A DNA stretch of 64,000 bases from Hungatella sp. (GTDB lineage: Bacteria > Bacillota > Clostridia > Lachnospirales > Lachnospiraceae), in NCBI GenBank assembly GCA_009712635.1, contig WASS01000026.1, positions 93,738-157,737 of the forward strand, given 5' to 3'. The position numbers were made by a program, and so were the translations under genes. Under the pieces are notes generated by a model. It made no database searches and had not been told where the DNA came from. It saw only the letters and a list, made by a program, of their open reading frames with translations. The first letter of the stretch is position 1, and each line of letters starts with the position of its first letter. Shown here in pieces: positions 49,115-57,649 of the stretch.

Positions 49115-49585
49115 ATGAATGCGTATGAAGAAGGACTCGGAGTTTTAGAAACATTATTTGCAAGAGACTATCAATTTGCACTGGCCACATCAAACAATAA
49201 CATTCCGGCCGTAAGGTTTATTGATACCTTTTATGATAATGGAGCATTTTACATTGTAACTTCCCAAAAGTCTAATAAAGTAAAAGAGATTGAGCAAAAT
49301 CCGGTAGTTTCATTAAGTAAAGATCTGTATCGTTTTACCGGATTTGCCCGAAATATTGGACATCCATTATTAGAGGAAAATCTTAAAATCAGAGAAAAGC
49401 TGATTAAGGCATTTGAGCCATGGTATTTCGCTCATAACAATGAAAATGATGAAAATATGTGTTACATCAGAGTGGATTTAAACCAGGGTTTATTTTATAA
49501 AGACGGAACTGGATTCAAAGTCAACTTCGATAATAAAACGGCAGAAAAGTTTCCCTTTATATTCGATATTGTAAAAATAGACTGA
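49115..49585 (+). CDS. Pyridoxamine 5'-phosphate oxidase-like protein
   Basis: The 156-aa split-barrel protein (LATSNNNIPAVRFIDTFYDNGAFYIVTS, KVKEIEQNPVVSLSKDLYRFTGFARNIG) belongs to the family of FMN-dependent reductases/nitroimidazole resistance-like proteins. It starts 12 bp after DUF2200. It ends at a strong terminator immediately before the lanthipeptide locus. Confidence 0.8.
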   Translation: MNAYEEGLGVLETLFARDYQFALATSNNNIPAVRFIDTFYDNGAFYIVTSQKSNKVKEIEQNPVVSLSKDLYRFTGFARNIGHPLLEENLKIREKLIKAFEPWYFAHNNENDENMCYIRVDLNQGLFYKDGTGFKVNFDNKTAEKFPFIFDIVKID

Positions 49586-49604
49586 TGTATGGTTCAACAA
49601 TATT

Positions 49605-49643
49605 CTGCGCACAGCTTTTTAATCATCTGTGCGCAGTTTTTTT
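49605..49643 (+). terminator. Terminator isolating the lanthipeptide locus
   Basis: CTGCGCACAG (49605-49614) pairs perfectly with CTGTGCGCAG (49627-49636), followed by seven T. Confidence 0.93.
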
Positions 49644-49699
49644 CTGCCTGCATTTACATTATAGATATTATAAACCTCATTTCATAAACACCCTCATTG

Positions 49700-49763
49700 A
49701 AAATTACATGTAAAGTCGTAAAAATTACATGCAGTCAAAATAGAGTATTTTTCTTGATATAAT
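49700..49763 (+). promoter_or_regulatory. lanA promoter with two activator-type direct repeats
   Basis: AAAATTACATG occurs at 49700-49710 and 49721-49731, exactly 21 bp (two helical turns) apart. TATAAT is at 49758-49763; the -35 position (49735-49740, TCAAAA) is poor and abuts the second repeat. This geometry is typical of promoters activated by a response regulator, here plausibly LanR. Downstream, a 9-bp hairpin (49809-49817 / 49825-49833) precedes the lanA Shine-Dalgarno sequence. Confidence 0.7.
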
Positions 49764-49858
49764 ACAGACATGAACTTGGTAGTAATGTGATTCATTTCAC
49801 GTTTACTATATATAATCAGATTCAGATTATATAACTACATAGAAAGGGGGACGAGTAC

Positions 49859-50032
49859 ATGAATAAAGATTTTGATTTAGATCTTAAAATGGACAAGGGT
49901 TCAATTGATGTAGGAGAATCAAAAATTGCTAGTGTTGCTTATTGCACACCTGGTTGTTTAACAGGATCTACCTGTGGAACAAGTGAATGTGGATTGACAA
50001 GAAACTGCACAAACACATGGTTATGCTACTAA
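49859..50032 (+). CDS. lanA: Class I lanthipeptide precursor LanA (57 aa)
   Basis: The ATG at 49859 follows AGAAAGGGGG. The leader (1-22) carries FDLDL at 5-9, the FNLD-box motif read by LanB and LanC in class I systems, and ends G-E-S-K. The proposed core starts at Ile23 with IASVAYCTPGC, matching the first eleven positions of epidermin (IASxxxCTPGC) and the nisin/subtilin ring A-B pattern: Ser25-Cys29 and Thr30-Cys33. The core has six Cys (29, 33, 39, 44, 50, 56) and ten Ser/Thr; a possible remaining set is Thr35-Cys39, Thr41-Cys44, Thr47-Cys50, Thr53-Cys56. The last three lie in consecutive hexads of form x-T-x-x-C-x. Ring pairing is inference. Confidence 0.92.
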   Translation: MNKDFDLDLKMDKGSIDVGESKIASVAYCTPGCLTGSTCGTSECGLTRNCTNTWLCY

Positions 50033-50058
50033 TTTCCATGCAAACCTAAACCCGATGC

Positions 50059-50102
50059 AAACGTACATGCATTTAGAAGATTCACAAAATGCATGTACGT
50101 TT
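50059..50102 (+). promoter_or_regulatory. Perfect 16-bp inverted repeat between lanA and lanB
   Basis: AAACGTACATGCATTT (50059-50074) and its exact complement (50087-50102) flank a 12-nt loop, 26 bp after the lanA stop. Only a weak T-rich tail follows (TTACATTTTG). It would act as an mRNA 3' stabiliser for lanA and a partial terminator, giving more precursor than LanB. Confidence 0.85.
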
Positions 50103-50191
50103 ACATTTTGTGGAAATAATTTACTGGTGCATATTAAGTTTCTATTTTGGTTAGGCATACAAGAGTTAAGCAAGGGGGATACGGTTAAAAT

Positions 50192-53100
50192 ATGAAAGAT
50201 TTATACAAAGATATAGGTTCCTTTATGATAAGAACACCGGGTCTGCCAATCAATTTATTGACAGATAATATAGAAAATGCAACTAACATAGATCATACTA
50301 TGTTTTTATTTGATTGTCCTCAATACAAAGATCAGTTTAATGAAGCTATATTTGTGGCCAGCCAAGATTTATATGAATCCATGCAGCACTATATAGAGGA
50401 TGGCACAGCAAGGGATACGAATTATTTGTTGAATTCAATCTATAAATATTTTAGCAGAAGCTGTTCCAGGTGTACTCCATTTGGATTATTCTCGACAGTT
50501 GCATTTGGCAATATTACATCTGACAGTACATCATTTGAATTAAGCAGTGCAGAATTAAAAAGAAATCCCCTGATTGATTCAGAGTGGTTATACCAAGTGG
50601 TTTTTATGTACGAATCCAAGTACTTAAAATCCCTGCGATACACAATCAATGAAAGTGTTGCTATTCAGAGAAACAAAGCAGTTTTGTATAACTGCACAAA
50701 AGACAGCGATGGGGGAAAAGTAAATAAAAAATCAGTAAAGTACTCCAATGCATTTGAAGTGGTTTTAAGAATATCAGGAGATTACGTTAGCTATTCTGAT
50801 ATTATAGAAAACCTTAAAAAAGAATATCCGAATGTGGAAGAAAACACATTCCATATATATATCCAATCACTCATAAAGGAAGGTTATTTAATATCCGATC
50901 TACGTCCACCATTAACAATCGTTGATCAATTTCAATACTTTATCTGTAAGCTTCAGGAATACGATATAAATACAAAATCTTTAGTTGACATAAAAAATCA
51001 AATTCAGGAATATTCCAATGGCGATATAAATAATACCATTGAAAGACTGACGCAGATTTTCAAAAATATGAAGAGAATCTACAACTCCAAAAACTACCTG
51101 ACCATAGATTCATCCATTTCCTACAGTCAATGCAATTTAAATCAAAATGAAATAAAAAAAATAAATAAGCTCCTCAATTTATTTATACAATTTAATATCA
51201 AAGAGCCTTTCAATAGTTTAAATGATTACAAAAACAAATTCTTAGAAAAATATGGTCTATCCAGGTGTGTTCCATTAACAGAACTCATTGATTCTGATAT
51301 TGGAATCGGTTTTCCATCCCATTACGACGGAAAAACCGGCATGAATAATTTTGGAGAATATATTAATCCCTGGATACGATTTTTTGAAAGAAAATATGTA
51401 GATTCCATAAGACTTGGTCAGGAAATTGAGATCACTGATGCGGATATGGGAATGCTTTTAACAGAAGATATTGATATGGATCAGTTGCCTAAATCCATGG
51501 AAATCTACTTTAATTATATGAAAGACAATGGAAGAGATGTCTACTATTTAAGTAATATTTTTGGGTCAACTTATGCAGGAAAATCATTTGGAAGATTTTC
51601 TCACCTAATGAAGAATCCAGAACAATTCTTTGAAGAAATAAATAAAAATTATGGTGATGAATGCCAGGTCTGTGAATTTACCTACTTACCCGATAGTTTA
51701 TATTCCGGAAACGTGATCCGAAATATGCATGGTTCCACTTATGAAACAAGTTTTGGGACTACAAATTCCAAAGAACAGGCATTTAAGCTTAAACTAAGTG
51801 AAATTTTAGTAGAATTTAAAAATAACAAATTATATTTAAAGTCTGCGGTTAACAATAAAAGAATCATACCAACATCAACCAATATGTTTAATCCGCAGTT
51901 AAAACCCAGAATATTAAGATTAATCGACGAAATATCTTCTGATGGAATCAGGTTTTATAATAAACCCTGGCAATACTTGCTGGAGAAATTTGCCTATCTT
52001 CCCACAATACGATATAAAAACTTCGTATTGGAACAGGAGAAGTGGATTATTAAAATAGGTGATCTGGGTTTAACAAAACATTATGATTTTGCTGAGTTTA
52101 AAAATAAGTTTACCGATTTCATAAATTCAAGAAATATACCCCTTTGGGTGGATGCCGTAGATGCAGACAAAAAACTTCTGTTAAATCTGAAAGAGGACAG
52201 ATGTTTATCTGTGTTGCAGAAATTATTGGAAAAATCAGAAACTGTTGTGGAAAGATATCATATAGAATCAGAACAACCAGTGAAACTGAATGATAGTTCT
52301 TATTGCTGTGAATTGGTAATCCCATTAATTTTAACTCAGGATGATACCCCCCATAAGGCCAATGAATTTGACATTACCCAAAATTATGGTAATGTCAGAT
52401 ATAAAGAGCCTTTTGATGAGTGGCTATATTTTAAAATATACGGTATCGAGGAGTACGCAGATTATCTGTTAGGAGAAGCATTGTATGCTCCATTGCAGAA
52501 GTTGCTTGAAAATAAAGAAATAGACAGCTATTTCTTCATTCAGTATAAAGATCCAGATTTACATCTGCGATTGAGATTAAAAGCTGATAATACTAAATTA
52601 ATGGCGGTACTACCTAAAATGTTAGATATATTAAGCCAGCTTATGAAAAAATCTCTTATCTCAAATTATAGTATTAATTGTTATGAGCTTGAGTTGGAGA
52701 GGTATGGCGGATATGATTTGATGAACTATGCACATGAGGTGTTTTTTAAAGACAGCATGGCAATTCAAACCATAATCTATGAAAAAAATAATCATAATAT
52801 AAAAGTGGCAGATGAACTTTTAGCATCGGTGATTATTTTCTTTCACATGCAAACATTTAATTTAAGTTTTGAGGATATGTTTGTATTTCTCAATTGTGAA
52901 AATCCTACCAAGAGCTATCAAAAAGAATTTAAAGAACATAAGGATACCTACGTCGATTTCGTAATAAAGTATTTGTATTATGAGACGTTAGATCCTGAGA
53001 TTGAATTTATATTGAAAATATTATCGGCAAAACAAAAGTCAATGAAAGAATATTTAAATAGAATTGAAGAATATTATCCAGATAACAAAGCTGTGAAATT

Positions 53101-53248
53101 AAGCATACTGGATAGTCTGCTGCATATGAACATGAATCGATTGTTTGGTCCAAATACGGAATTGGAAAAAAAGATGAGAACTTTGGCACGTCATACATAT
53201 TACTGTGTTTACAGCAGAAAAAAAATAGGTATATTGGGTGGTAAATAA
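50192..53248 (+). CDS. lanB: Lanthipeptide dehydratase LanB
   Basis: LanB uses glutamyl-tRNA to glutamylate Ser/Thr of the LanA core and then eliminates glutamate to give Dha/Dhb. The 1018 aa comprise the full class I enzyme: N-terminal glutamylation domain with the signature RCTPFGLFSTV at 93-103 (arginines at 89 and 93), and the C-terminal SpaB_C elimination domain from ~740 (EWLYFKIYG, FFIQYKDPDLHLRLRLKAD). Length matches NisB/SpaB (~1000). ATG follows AAGGGGGAT. It is 159 bp after lanA and AT-rich, unlike the housekeeping genes, consistent with acquisition by transfer. Confidence 0.95.
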   Translation: MKDLYKDIGSFMIRTPGLPINLLTDNIENATNIDHTMFLFDCPQYKDQFNEAIFVASQDLYESMQHYIEDGTARDTNYLLNSIYKYFSRSCSRCTPFGLFSTVAFGNITSDSTSFELSSAELKRNPLIDSEWLYQVVFMYESKYLKSLRYTINESVAIQRNKAVLYNCTKDSDGGKVNKKSVKYSNAFEVVLRISGDYVSYSDIIENLKKEYPNVEENTFHIYIQSLIKEGYLISDLRPPLTIVDQFQYFICKLQEYDINTKSLVDIKNQIQEYSNGDINNTIERLTQIFKNMKRIYNSKNYLTIDSSISYSQCNLNQNEIKKINKLLNLFIQFNIKEPFNSLNDYKNKFLEKYGLSRCVPLTELIDSDIGIGFPSHYDGKTGMNNFGEYINPWIRFFERKYVDSIRLGQEIEITDADMGMLLTEDIDMDQLPKSMEIYFNYMKDNGRDVYYLSNIFGSTYAGKSFGRFSHLMKNPEQFFEEINKNYGDECQVCEFTYLPDSLYSGNVIRNMHGSTYETSFGTTNSKEQAFKLKLSEILVEFKNNKLYLKSAVNNKRIIPTSTNMFNPQLKPRILRLIDEISSDGIRFYNKPWQYLLEKFAYLPTIRYKNFVLEQEKWIIKIGDLGLTKHYDFAEFKNKFTDFINSRNIPLWVDAVDADKKLLLNLKEDRCLSVLQKLLEKSETVVERYHIESEQPVKLNDSSYCCELVIPLILTQDDTPHKANEFDITQNYGNVRYKEPFDEWLYFKIYGIEEYADYLLGEALYAPLQKLLENKEIDSYFFIQYKDPDLHLRLRLKADNTKLMAVLPKMLDILSQLMKKSLISNYSINCYELELERYGGYDLMNYAHEVFFKDSMAIQTIIYEKNNHNIKVADELLASVIIFFHMQTFNLSFEDMFVFLNCENPTKSYQKEFKEHKDTYVDFVIKYLYYETLDPEIEFILKILSAKQKSMKEYLNRIEEYYPDNKAVKLSILDSLLHMNMNRLFGPNTELEKKMRTLARHTYYCVYSRKKIGILGGK

Positions 53249-53249
53249 T

Positions 53250-55046
53250 ATGCAGAAATTTAAAATACTAAGTACTTCAGAAGTAAAGGAAATGCTTTCT
53301 TCTTTAAAAGTGATTCCCAAATCCATTAAAATATTCTTCCAGGCCAGTAAACTGATATTTGTACTAACCATAATTATTAATATTATTGCGGGTATTGTTC
53401 CTGTAATTTCCGTAAATATTTTTGGCAGCCTGATTAATGCTATTTCAGCCAGAGACTTAAATCTCTCGCTGAGGATATTAGCAATCTATATCGGGATAAG
53501 TTTTGTGTCAGGTATGATTATAAGTATTAAAACTTTTCTCTTTACCAAATTTCAATTTTTGTTGGATTATGAATTGATTAACAGGTTATTGGATAAATGT
53601 GCCATTATGTCCCTGGAAGAATTTGAAAATTCTGATATACAGGATCAGCTGCAGCATATCCTTTCCCAGGTGGGATTCAGACCTTATAATATTTTTACAA
53701 CCACATTGACACTTGTAACTTCCATTACTACCATACTTTCGTCTGTGTATATCATGCTGATGTGGCGGCCGTTGTCGGTGTTCCTTATCATCGTTCCGGC
53801 GTTTGCCTTTTCGATTTTCTATTTATCCATAAGTAAAAGAGAGTTCCAGACAGAAGAAAGAAATGCAAAGAAAGCCAGAAGTATATGGTATTATGAATTT
53901 TTACTGACAAAGGATCAATCATTTAAAGAAGTTAAGATATTTAATTTAGCCAGACATATTATAAAGAGGCATAATGATTTGAAGCAAAGCGTGATTAATG
54001 AAAACCTGTATAATACCAAGGTACGGCTGATTATATCTGTTGTATTTGATTTTGTTGATCAGATCTGTATGGCGGTACTCATGGTTTTAATCATATTATC
54101 CGTAATTGCAGGTGAAATCTTAATTGGTAACGCTGTTGCACTTCTTAGAATTATAAACATGATGTTTGATAGCTTTAACAGTATTATGAATATTATTTAC
54201 AGCATAAATCAAAACAGTTTGTATATGTCAAAACTGATTAATTTTCTTAACAAGCCCGGTAATGCGAATAGTAAAGAAACATACAAACTAAATGATTTAG
54301 ATCAGATTGAAATAAATAATCTGACATTTGCATATCCGGAAACAGATAAAAAAGTTCTTCAGAACATCAATATAAAAATTAATAAAAACCAAAGAGTTGC
54401 ATTGTTCGGAAGAAATGGATCTGGTAAAAGTACATTAATAAAATTATTATTGGGATATTATCTGGTGGAAGACGATATGATTAAGATGAATGGAATCCCA
54501 TTAAATAAAGTTAATATCGACAGCTTACATAAATTAACAGGTATATTATTCCAGGATTACTGTAAGTATGAACTTTCAGTAAAGGATAATGTAGGATTCG
54601 GTAACATTGATGAAATCGATAATGAAGCCCAGATAAGAGAATCACTGGAAGAAGCTGGTATAGACTTTCTCCCTCCTGATTTAAATCAGCAGCTGGGAAA
54701 ATGGTTCTCAGATGGAACACAGTTATCCGGCGGGCAGTGGCAGAGAGTTGCTCTGGCAAGATGCTTTTTCAAAAAAGCACAAATGTATATTTTAGATGAA
54801 CCCAATGCGGCGCTGGATAAAATGGGTGAGAAAAAAATAATGAACACATTTTTTGAACTTACAAGAAACAAGATAGGTGTATTTATTTCTCATAAAATAG
54901 CACATGTCATGTTAGCTGATAAAATAATTTATCTGGACGAAGGAAAGATTGTTGCTGAAGGAACACATGAAGAGTTATTAAAAACATGCCCCTCTTATAA
55001 AGAAATTTACGATCTGGAATTCGACATACCGAAAAATGGAGGCTGA
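53250..55046 (+). CDS. lanT: Lanthipeptide ABC exporter LanT
   Basis: The 598-aa half-transporter exports the modified precursor. It has a membrane domain with six helices (~25-310) and an ATPase domain (~345-590) with GRNGSGKSTLIKLL (Walker A), LSGGQWQRVALARC (signature), MYILDEPNAALD (Walker B) and the H-loop SHKIAHV. There is no N-terminal C39 peptidase domain, so it does not cleave the leader, as in NisT/SpaT. ATG 53250 lies just after the lanB stop; a GTG at 53238 overlapping lanB is an alternative. Confidence 0.93.
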   Translation: MQKFKILSTSEVKEMLSSLKVIPKSIKIFFQASKLIFVLTIIINIIAGIVPVISVNIFGSLINAISARDLNLSLRILAIYIGISFVSGMIISIKTFLFTKFQFLLDYELINRLLDKCAIMSLEEFENSDIQDQLQHILSQVGFRPYNIFTTTLTLVTSITTILSSVYIMLMWRPLSVFLIIVPAFAFSIFYLSISKREFQTEERNAKKARSIWYYEFLLTKDQSFKEVKIFNLARHIIKRHNDLKQSVINENLYNTKVRLIISVVFDFVDQICMAVLMVLIILSVIAGEILIGNAVALLRIINMMFDSFNSIMNIIYSINQNSLYMSKLINFLNKPGNANSKETYKLNDLDQIEINNLTFAYPETDKKVLQNINIKINKNQRVALFGRNGSGKSTLIKLLLGYYLVEDDMIKMNGIPLNKVNIDSLHKLTGILFQDYCKYELSVKDNVGFGNIDEIDNEAQIRESLEEAGIDFLPPDLNQQLGKWFSDGTQLSGGQWQRVALARCFFKKAQMYILDEPNAALDKMGEKKIMNTFFELTRNKIGVFISHKIAHVMLADKIIYLDEGKIVAEGTHEELLKTCPSYKEIYDLEFDIPKNGG

Positions 55047-55048
55047 TT

Positions 55049-56320
55049 ATGAATTTACCAAATGAAAAAAAGCGTAAATTGGATAATTTCATAATAAATA
55101 TATCAAAGAAATTGTCCGACGCAGATTATGTTCAGGAGATATTTGATTCAAATAACACTGAGTATCGATGTACTTCAGTAGCGGTTTCCTATCCCGCATT
55201 ATGTATCTTGTTTTCGGAGCTTCAATTAAATTTTCCGGATTATGATTTTGATAAGTATGCTCATAAATATCTGGAGATCGTAAACGACTATATGGGAAAA
55301 AACAACATCTATGATATCTCTCTGTTTGATGGTCTATGCGGAGTGGGATTTGCTGCACACTGTATGTCAGACCATGGGAAACGATATCAATCGTTTATAA
55401 AGAGTCTAAACGAATATATTGTTGATATTGCGGAAAGTAATATTCTAAAGTACAAAGAACTTCCATTAAACGAACTATTTTATGATATTATGTATGGATT
55501 AACCGGTACAGCCAATTATCTGTTGAATTTTAAATCCGAGCCGAATGTGAAAGAGACGTTGTTGCACATTTTACAATATTTAACGGATATTTGTAAAGCA
55601 GGGGACGACAATATCCCCCGGTTTGCCATCCGGTCAGATGAGAGTCAATTGTTTCCTCTGGAAAATAATCCTGAGATACGATACATAAATTTAGGGGTTG
55701 CACACGGGATACCTGGCATACTTTTAATATTATGTAAGTCCTATGAATCAGGAGTATATGTACAAGACCAGCTGGAAGCAATAAAATATCTGGCAGAATA
55801 CATTTTTAACAACTGTATAAAAGACAGTGATGATATTTTTTGGGAAACTCAAAAAATATTAGGGATGGAACAGGAGAAAGCAGTACCATCCAGAGATGCA
55901 TGGTGTTATGGTACTCCAGGTGTGGCGTATTCATTATTGATTGCTTCAAAGATCCTGGAAAATGATGAAATGGGTAAGCTTGCGATTGATAGTATGAAAT
56001 TATCATTGAAAAGAATGCGGCAGGTTATCTCACCTACTTTTTGCCACGGTCTTTCTGGTTTGTGCTGCCTGACCAGAAAATTCTATGAATACACAGATGA
56101 TGATTTCTTTTATGAAGTGTATATGAAGATATTGGATCATTTACTGGAATCCTACAGTGATCAATATCCATTTGGGTTTAAAGATACAGAAATAGAGGAA
56201 GGGCATATCGTAAATAAGGATGAAATAGGGCTCTTAACTGGAACCAGTGGAGTGATCCTGACTATTTTATCTTGCTATCAACCCGTTAAAACACAATGGG
56301 ATTCCATATTTTTATTATAG
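55049..56320 (+). CDS. lanC: Lanthipeptide cyclase LanC
   Basis: LanC adds cysteine thiols to Dha/Dhb to make lanthionine and methyllanthionine rings. The 423 aa fold as an alpha/alpha barrel with all expected active-site residues: His219 in GVAHG, and zinc ligands Cys286 (AWCYG), Cys332 and His333 (FCHG). Spacing matches NisC. The ATG is two bases after the lanT stop, with GGAGG inside lanT, so the genes are translationally coupled. No LanP protease follows. Confidence 0.95.
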   Translation: MNLPNEKKRKLDNFIINISKKLSDADYVQEIFDSNNTEYRCTSVAVSYPALCILFSELQLNFPDYDFDKYAHKYLEIVNDYMGKNNIYDISLFDGLCGVGFAAHCMSDHGKRYQSFIKSLNEYIVDIAESNILKYKELPLNELFYDIMYGLTGTANYLLNFKSEPNVKETLLHILQYLTDICKAGDDNIPRFAIRSDESQLFPLENNPEIRYINLGVAHGIPGILLILCKSYESGVYVQDQLEAIKYLAEYIFNNCIKDSDDIFWETQKILGMEQEKAVPSRDAWCYGTPGVAYSLLIASKILENDEMGKLAIDSMKLSLKRMRQVISPTFCHGLSGLCCLTRKFYEYTDDDFFYEVYMKILDHLLESYSDQYPFGFKDTEIEEGHIVNKDEIGLLTGTSGVILTILSCYQPVKTQWDSIFLL

Positions 56321-56682
56321 AAAATTTCATAATGGTAAAAAAGGGGCTGTTGCAAAAATAGTGAATAATATATTGGAGCAATAGCCTCACTATTTTACTT
56401 AAAAATAGATAAACGGACTCCGAAGAGCTCGAAATCCATGATATAATTAATTATGCGAATAATTGAATATACTACCTAAAATTATGCTCGATAAAGCGAG
56501 GCACGCTGTACCGAACTTGGCCAAAATTATCAATTGGATGTTTGGTGTATACAATTAGTATTATACCTATTATCACCATCTGCATTATTGAAACTGGATA
56601 TGATCACTCTGGTAACTTTATTATTATTCATATACGAAGCAAATGAATAAAAAAAATTCTTTATAAAAAGGAGCAATAGAAA
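56321..56682 (+). other. Intergenic stretch with possible insertion-element remnant
   Basis: This 360-bp gap starts with GGGGCTGTTGCAAAAATAG (56343-56361), which resembles the end of some IS elements of the IS1182 type. Two overlapping inverted repeats alternate: GGCTGTTGC (56345) with GCAATAGCC (56378), and AAAATAGTGA (56355) with TCACTATTTT (56387); only one can form unless a pseudoknot is made. No transposase is readable beyond a 24-codon scrap near 56492-56566. The lanC transcript may end here. Confidence 0.4.
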
Positions 56683-57552
56683 ATGATTAGAACAAAAAGC
56701 GTTAAACAGTCAGCACTGATAATGGTGTCCTTTATTGTTTGTATCATCAGCATGGGTTGTACAAAAACTGAAATGACTAAACAAGAACAAACCAGCACTG
56801 AGCAATTAACAGCAGTATCTGAGACTGAGGCGTTAACAACAGAAAAGGAGACATATACTGAAACCACCATGGAAGAACCAATCCGGAATAATACACACAA
56901 TATTTTTAAAGGTACAATAGGAGAATCAGAGGTACAAATGAACATCCGTAGGGAAGGTGATTCTTTGACTGCATTATATATTACACGAACCGATGATGAA
57001 AAAACACTTCGTGGAGAAATGAAAAGTCCAACGGAATTCGAGTTAAATGGTAATGAAGGCGAATATTTAAAAGGTACTGTTTATGATGGCAATTTAAAAG
57101 GTACTGGCAATATTTCCGGAAAAGATGTAACGATTAGTATGTATTTGTCAACGTTTATGCCTATAGGATATGATCATGATGATTACTACAGCGGAGATCG
57201 TATTATGAGTCGTCAAATGACATCAACGGAAGTTGAAAATTTCGCCAAACAAATAAAAGAATCTATAACAGATAAAGAAAAATTCATAAAATTGTTTCGA
57301 TATCCACTTGATATTCGAGTAAATAAAAAAGTTATTCCTGTACAGAATGAGGATGAAATGTCAGATCAAATTGATACTTTATTCGCAGAAACGGATTTTC
57401 GTGAGCAGATTGAAACAATGTATACAAAATATTTATTTACAAATTACCAAGGGGTATGTGTTGAAAACGGAATTCTTTGGTTTGATAAAGATGATAATGG
57501 TGATTTTAAAGTCTGGTCACTTAATTATAGGGATTCTAACCACCTTAACTAA
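56683..57552 (+). CDS. Lipoprotein in the lanthipeptide locus
   Basis: The 289-aa precursor has a type II signal peptide ending in the lipobox ISMGC (Cys ~26), a Thr/Glu-rich linker (~27-70), a beta-rich middle (SEVQMNIRREGDSLTALYI, KSPTEFELNGNEGEYLKGTV) and an alpha/beta C-terminal region. By position it could be a LanI-like immunity lipoprotein, but these are usually smaller and it is separated from lanC by a 360-bp gap. I recognise no precise family. RBS AAAAGGAGCAATAGAAA. Confidence 0.7.
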   Translation: MIRTKSVKQSALIMVSFIVCIISMGCTKTEMTKQEQTSTEQLTAVSETEALTTEKETYTETTMEEPIRNNTHNIFKGTIGESEVQMNIRREGDSLTALYITRTDDEKTLRGEMKSPTEFELNGNEGEYLKGTVYDGNLKGTGNISGKDVTISMYLSTFMPIGYDHDDYYSGDRIMSRQMTSTEVENFAKQIKESITDKEKFIKLFRYPLDIRVNKKVIPVQNEDEMSDQIDTLFAETDFREQIETMYTKYLFTNYQGVCVENGILWFDKDDNGDFKVWSLNYRDSNHLN

Positions 57553-57649
57553 TAGTGATATAATTTGTTTCTTGCCAGTTTACAAAACTGAATATTCTTC
57601 CTTTTTAAATAGTATAAGCGCTTATAAATAATACATAAGGAGAATAAAA

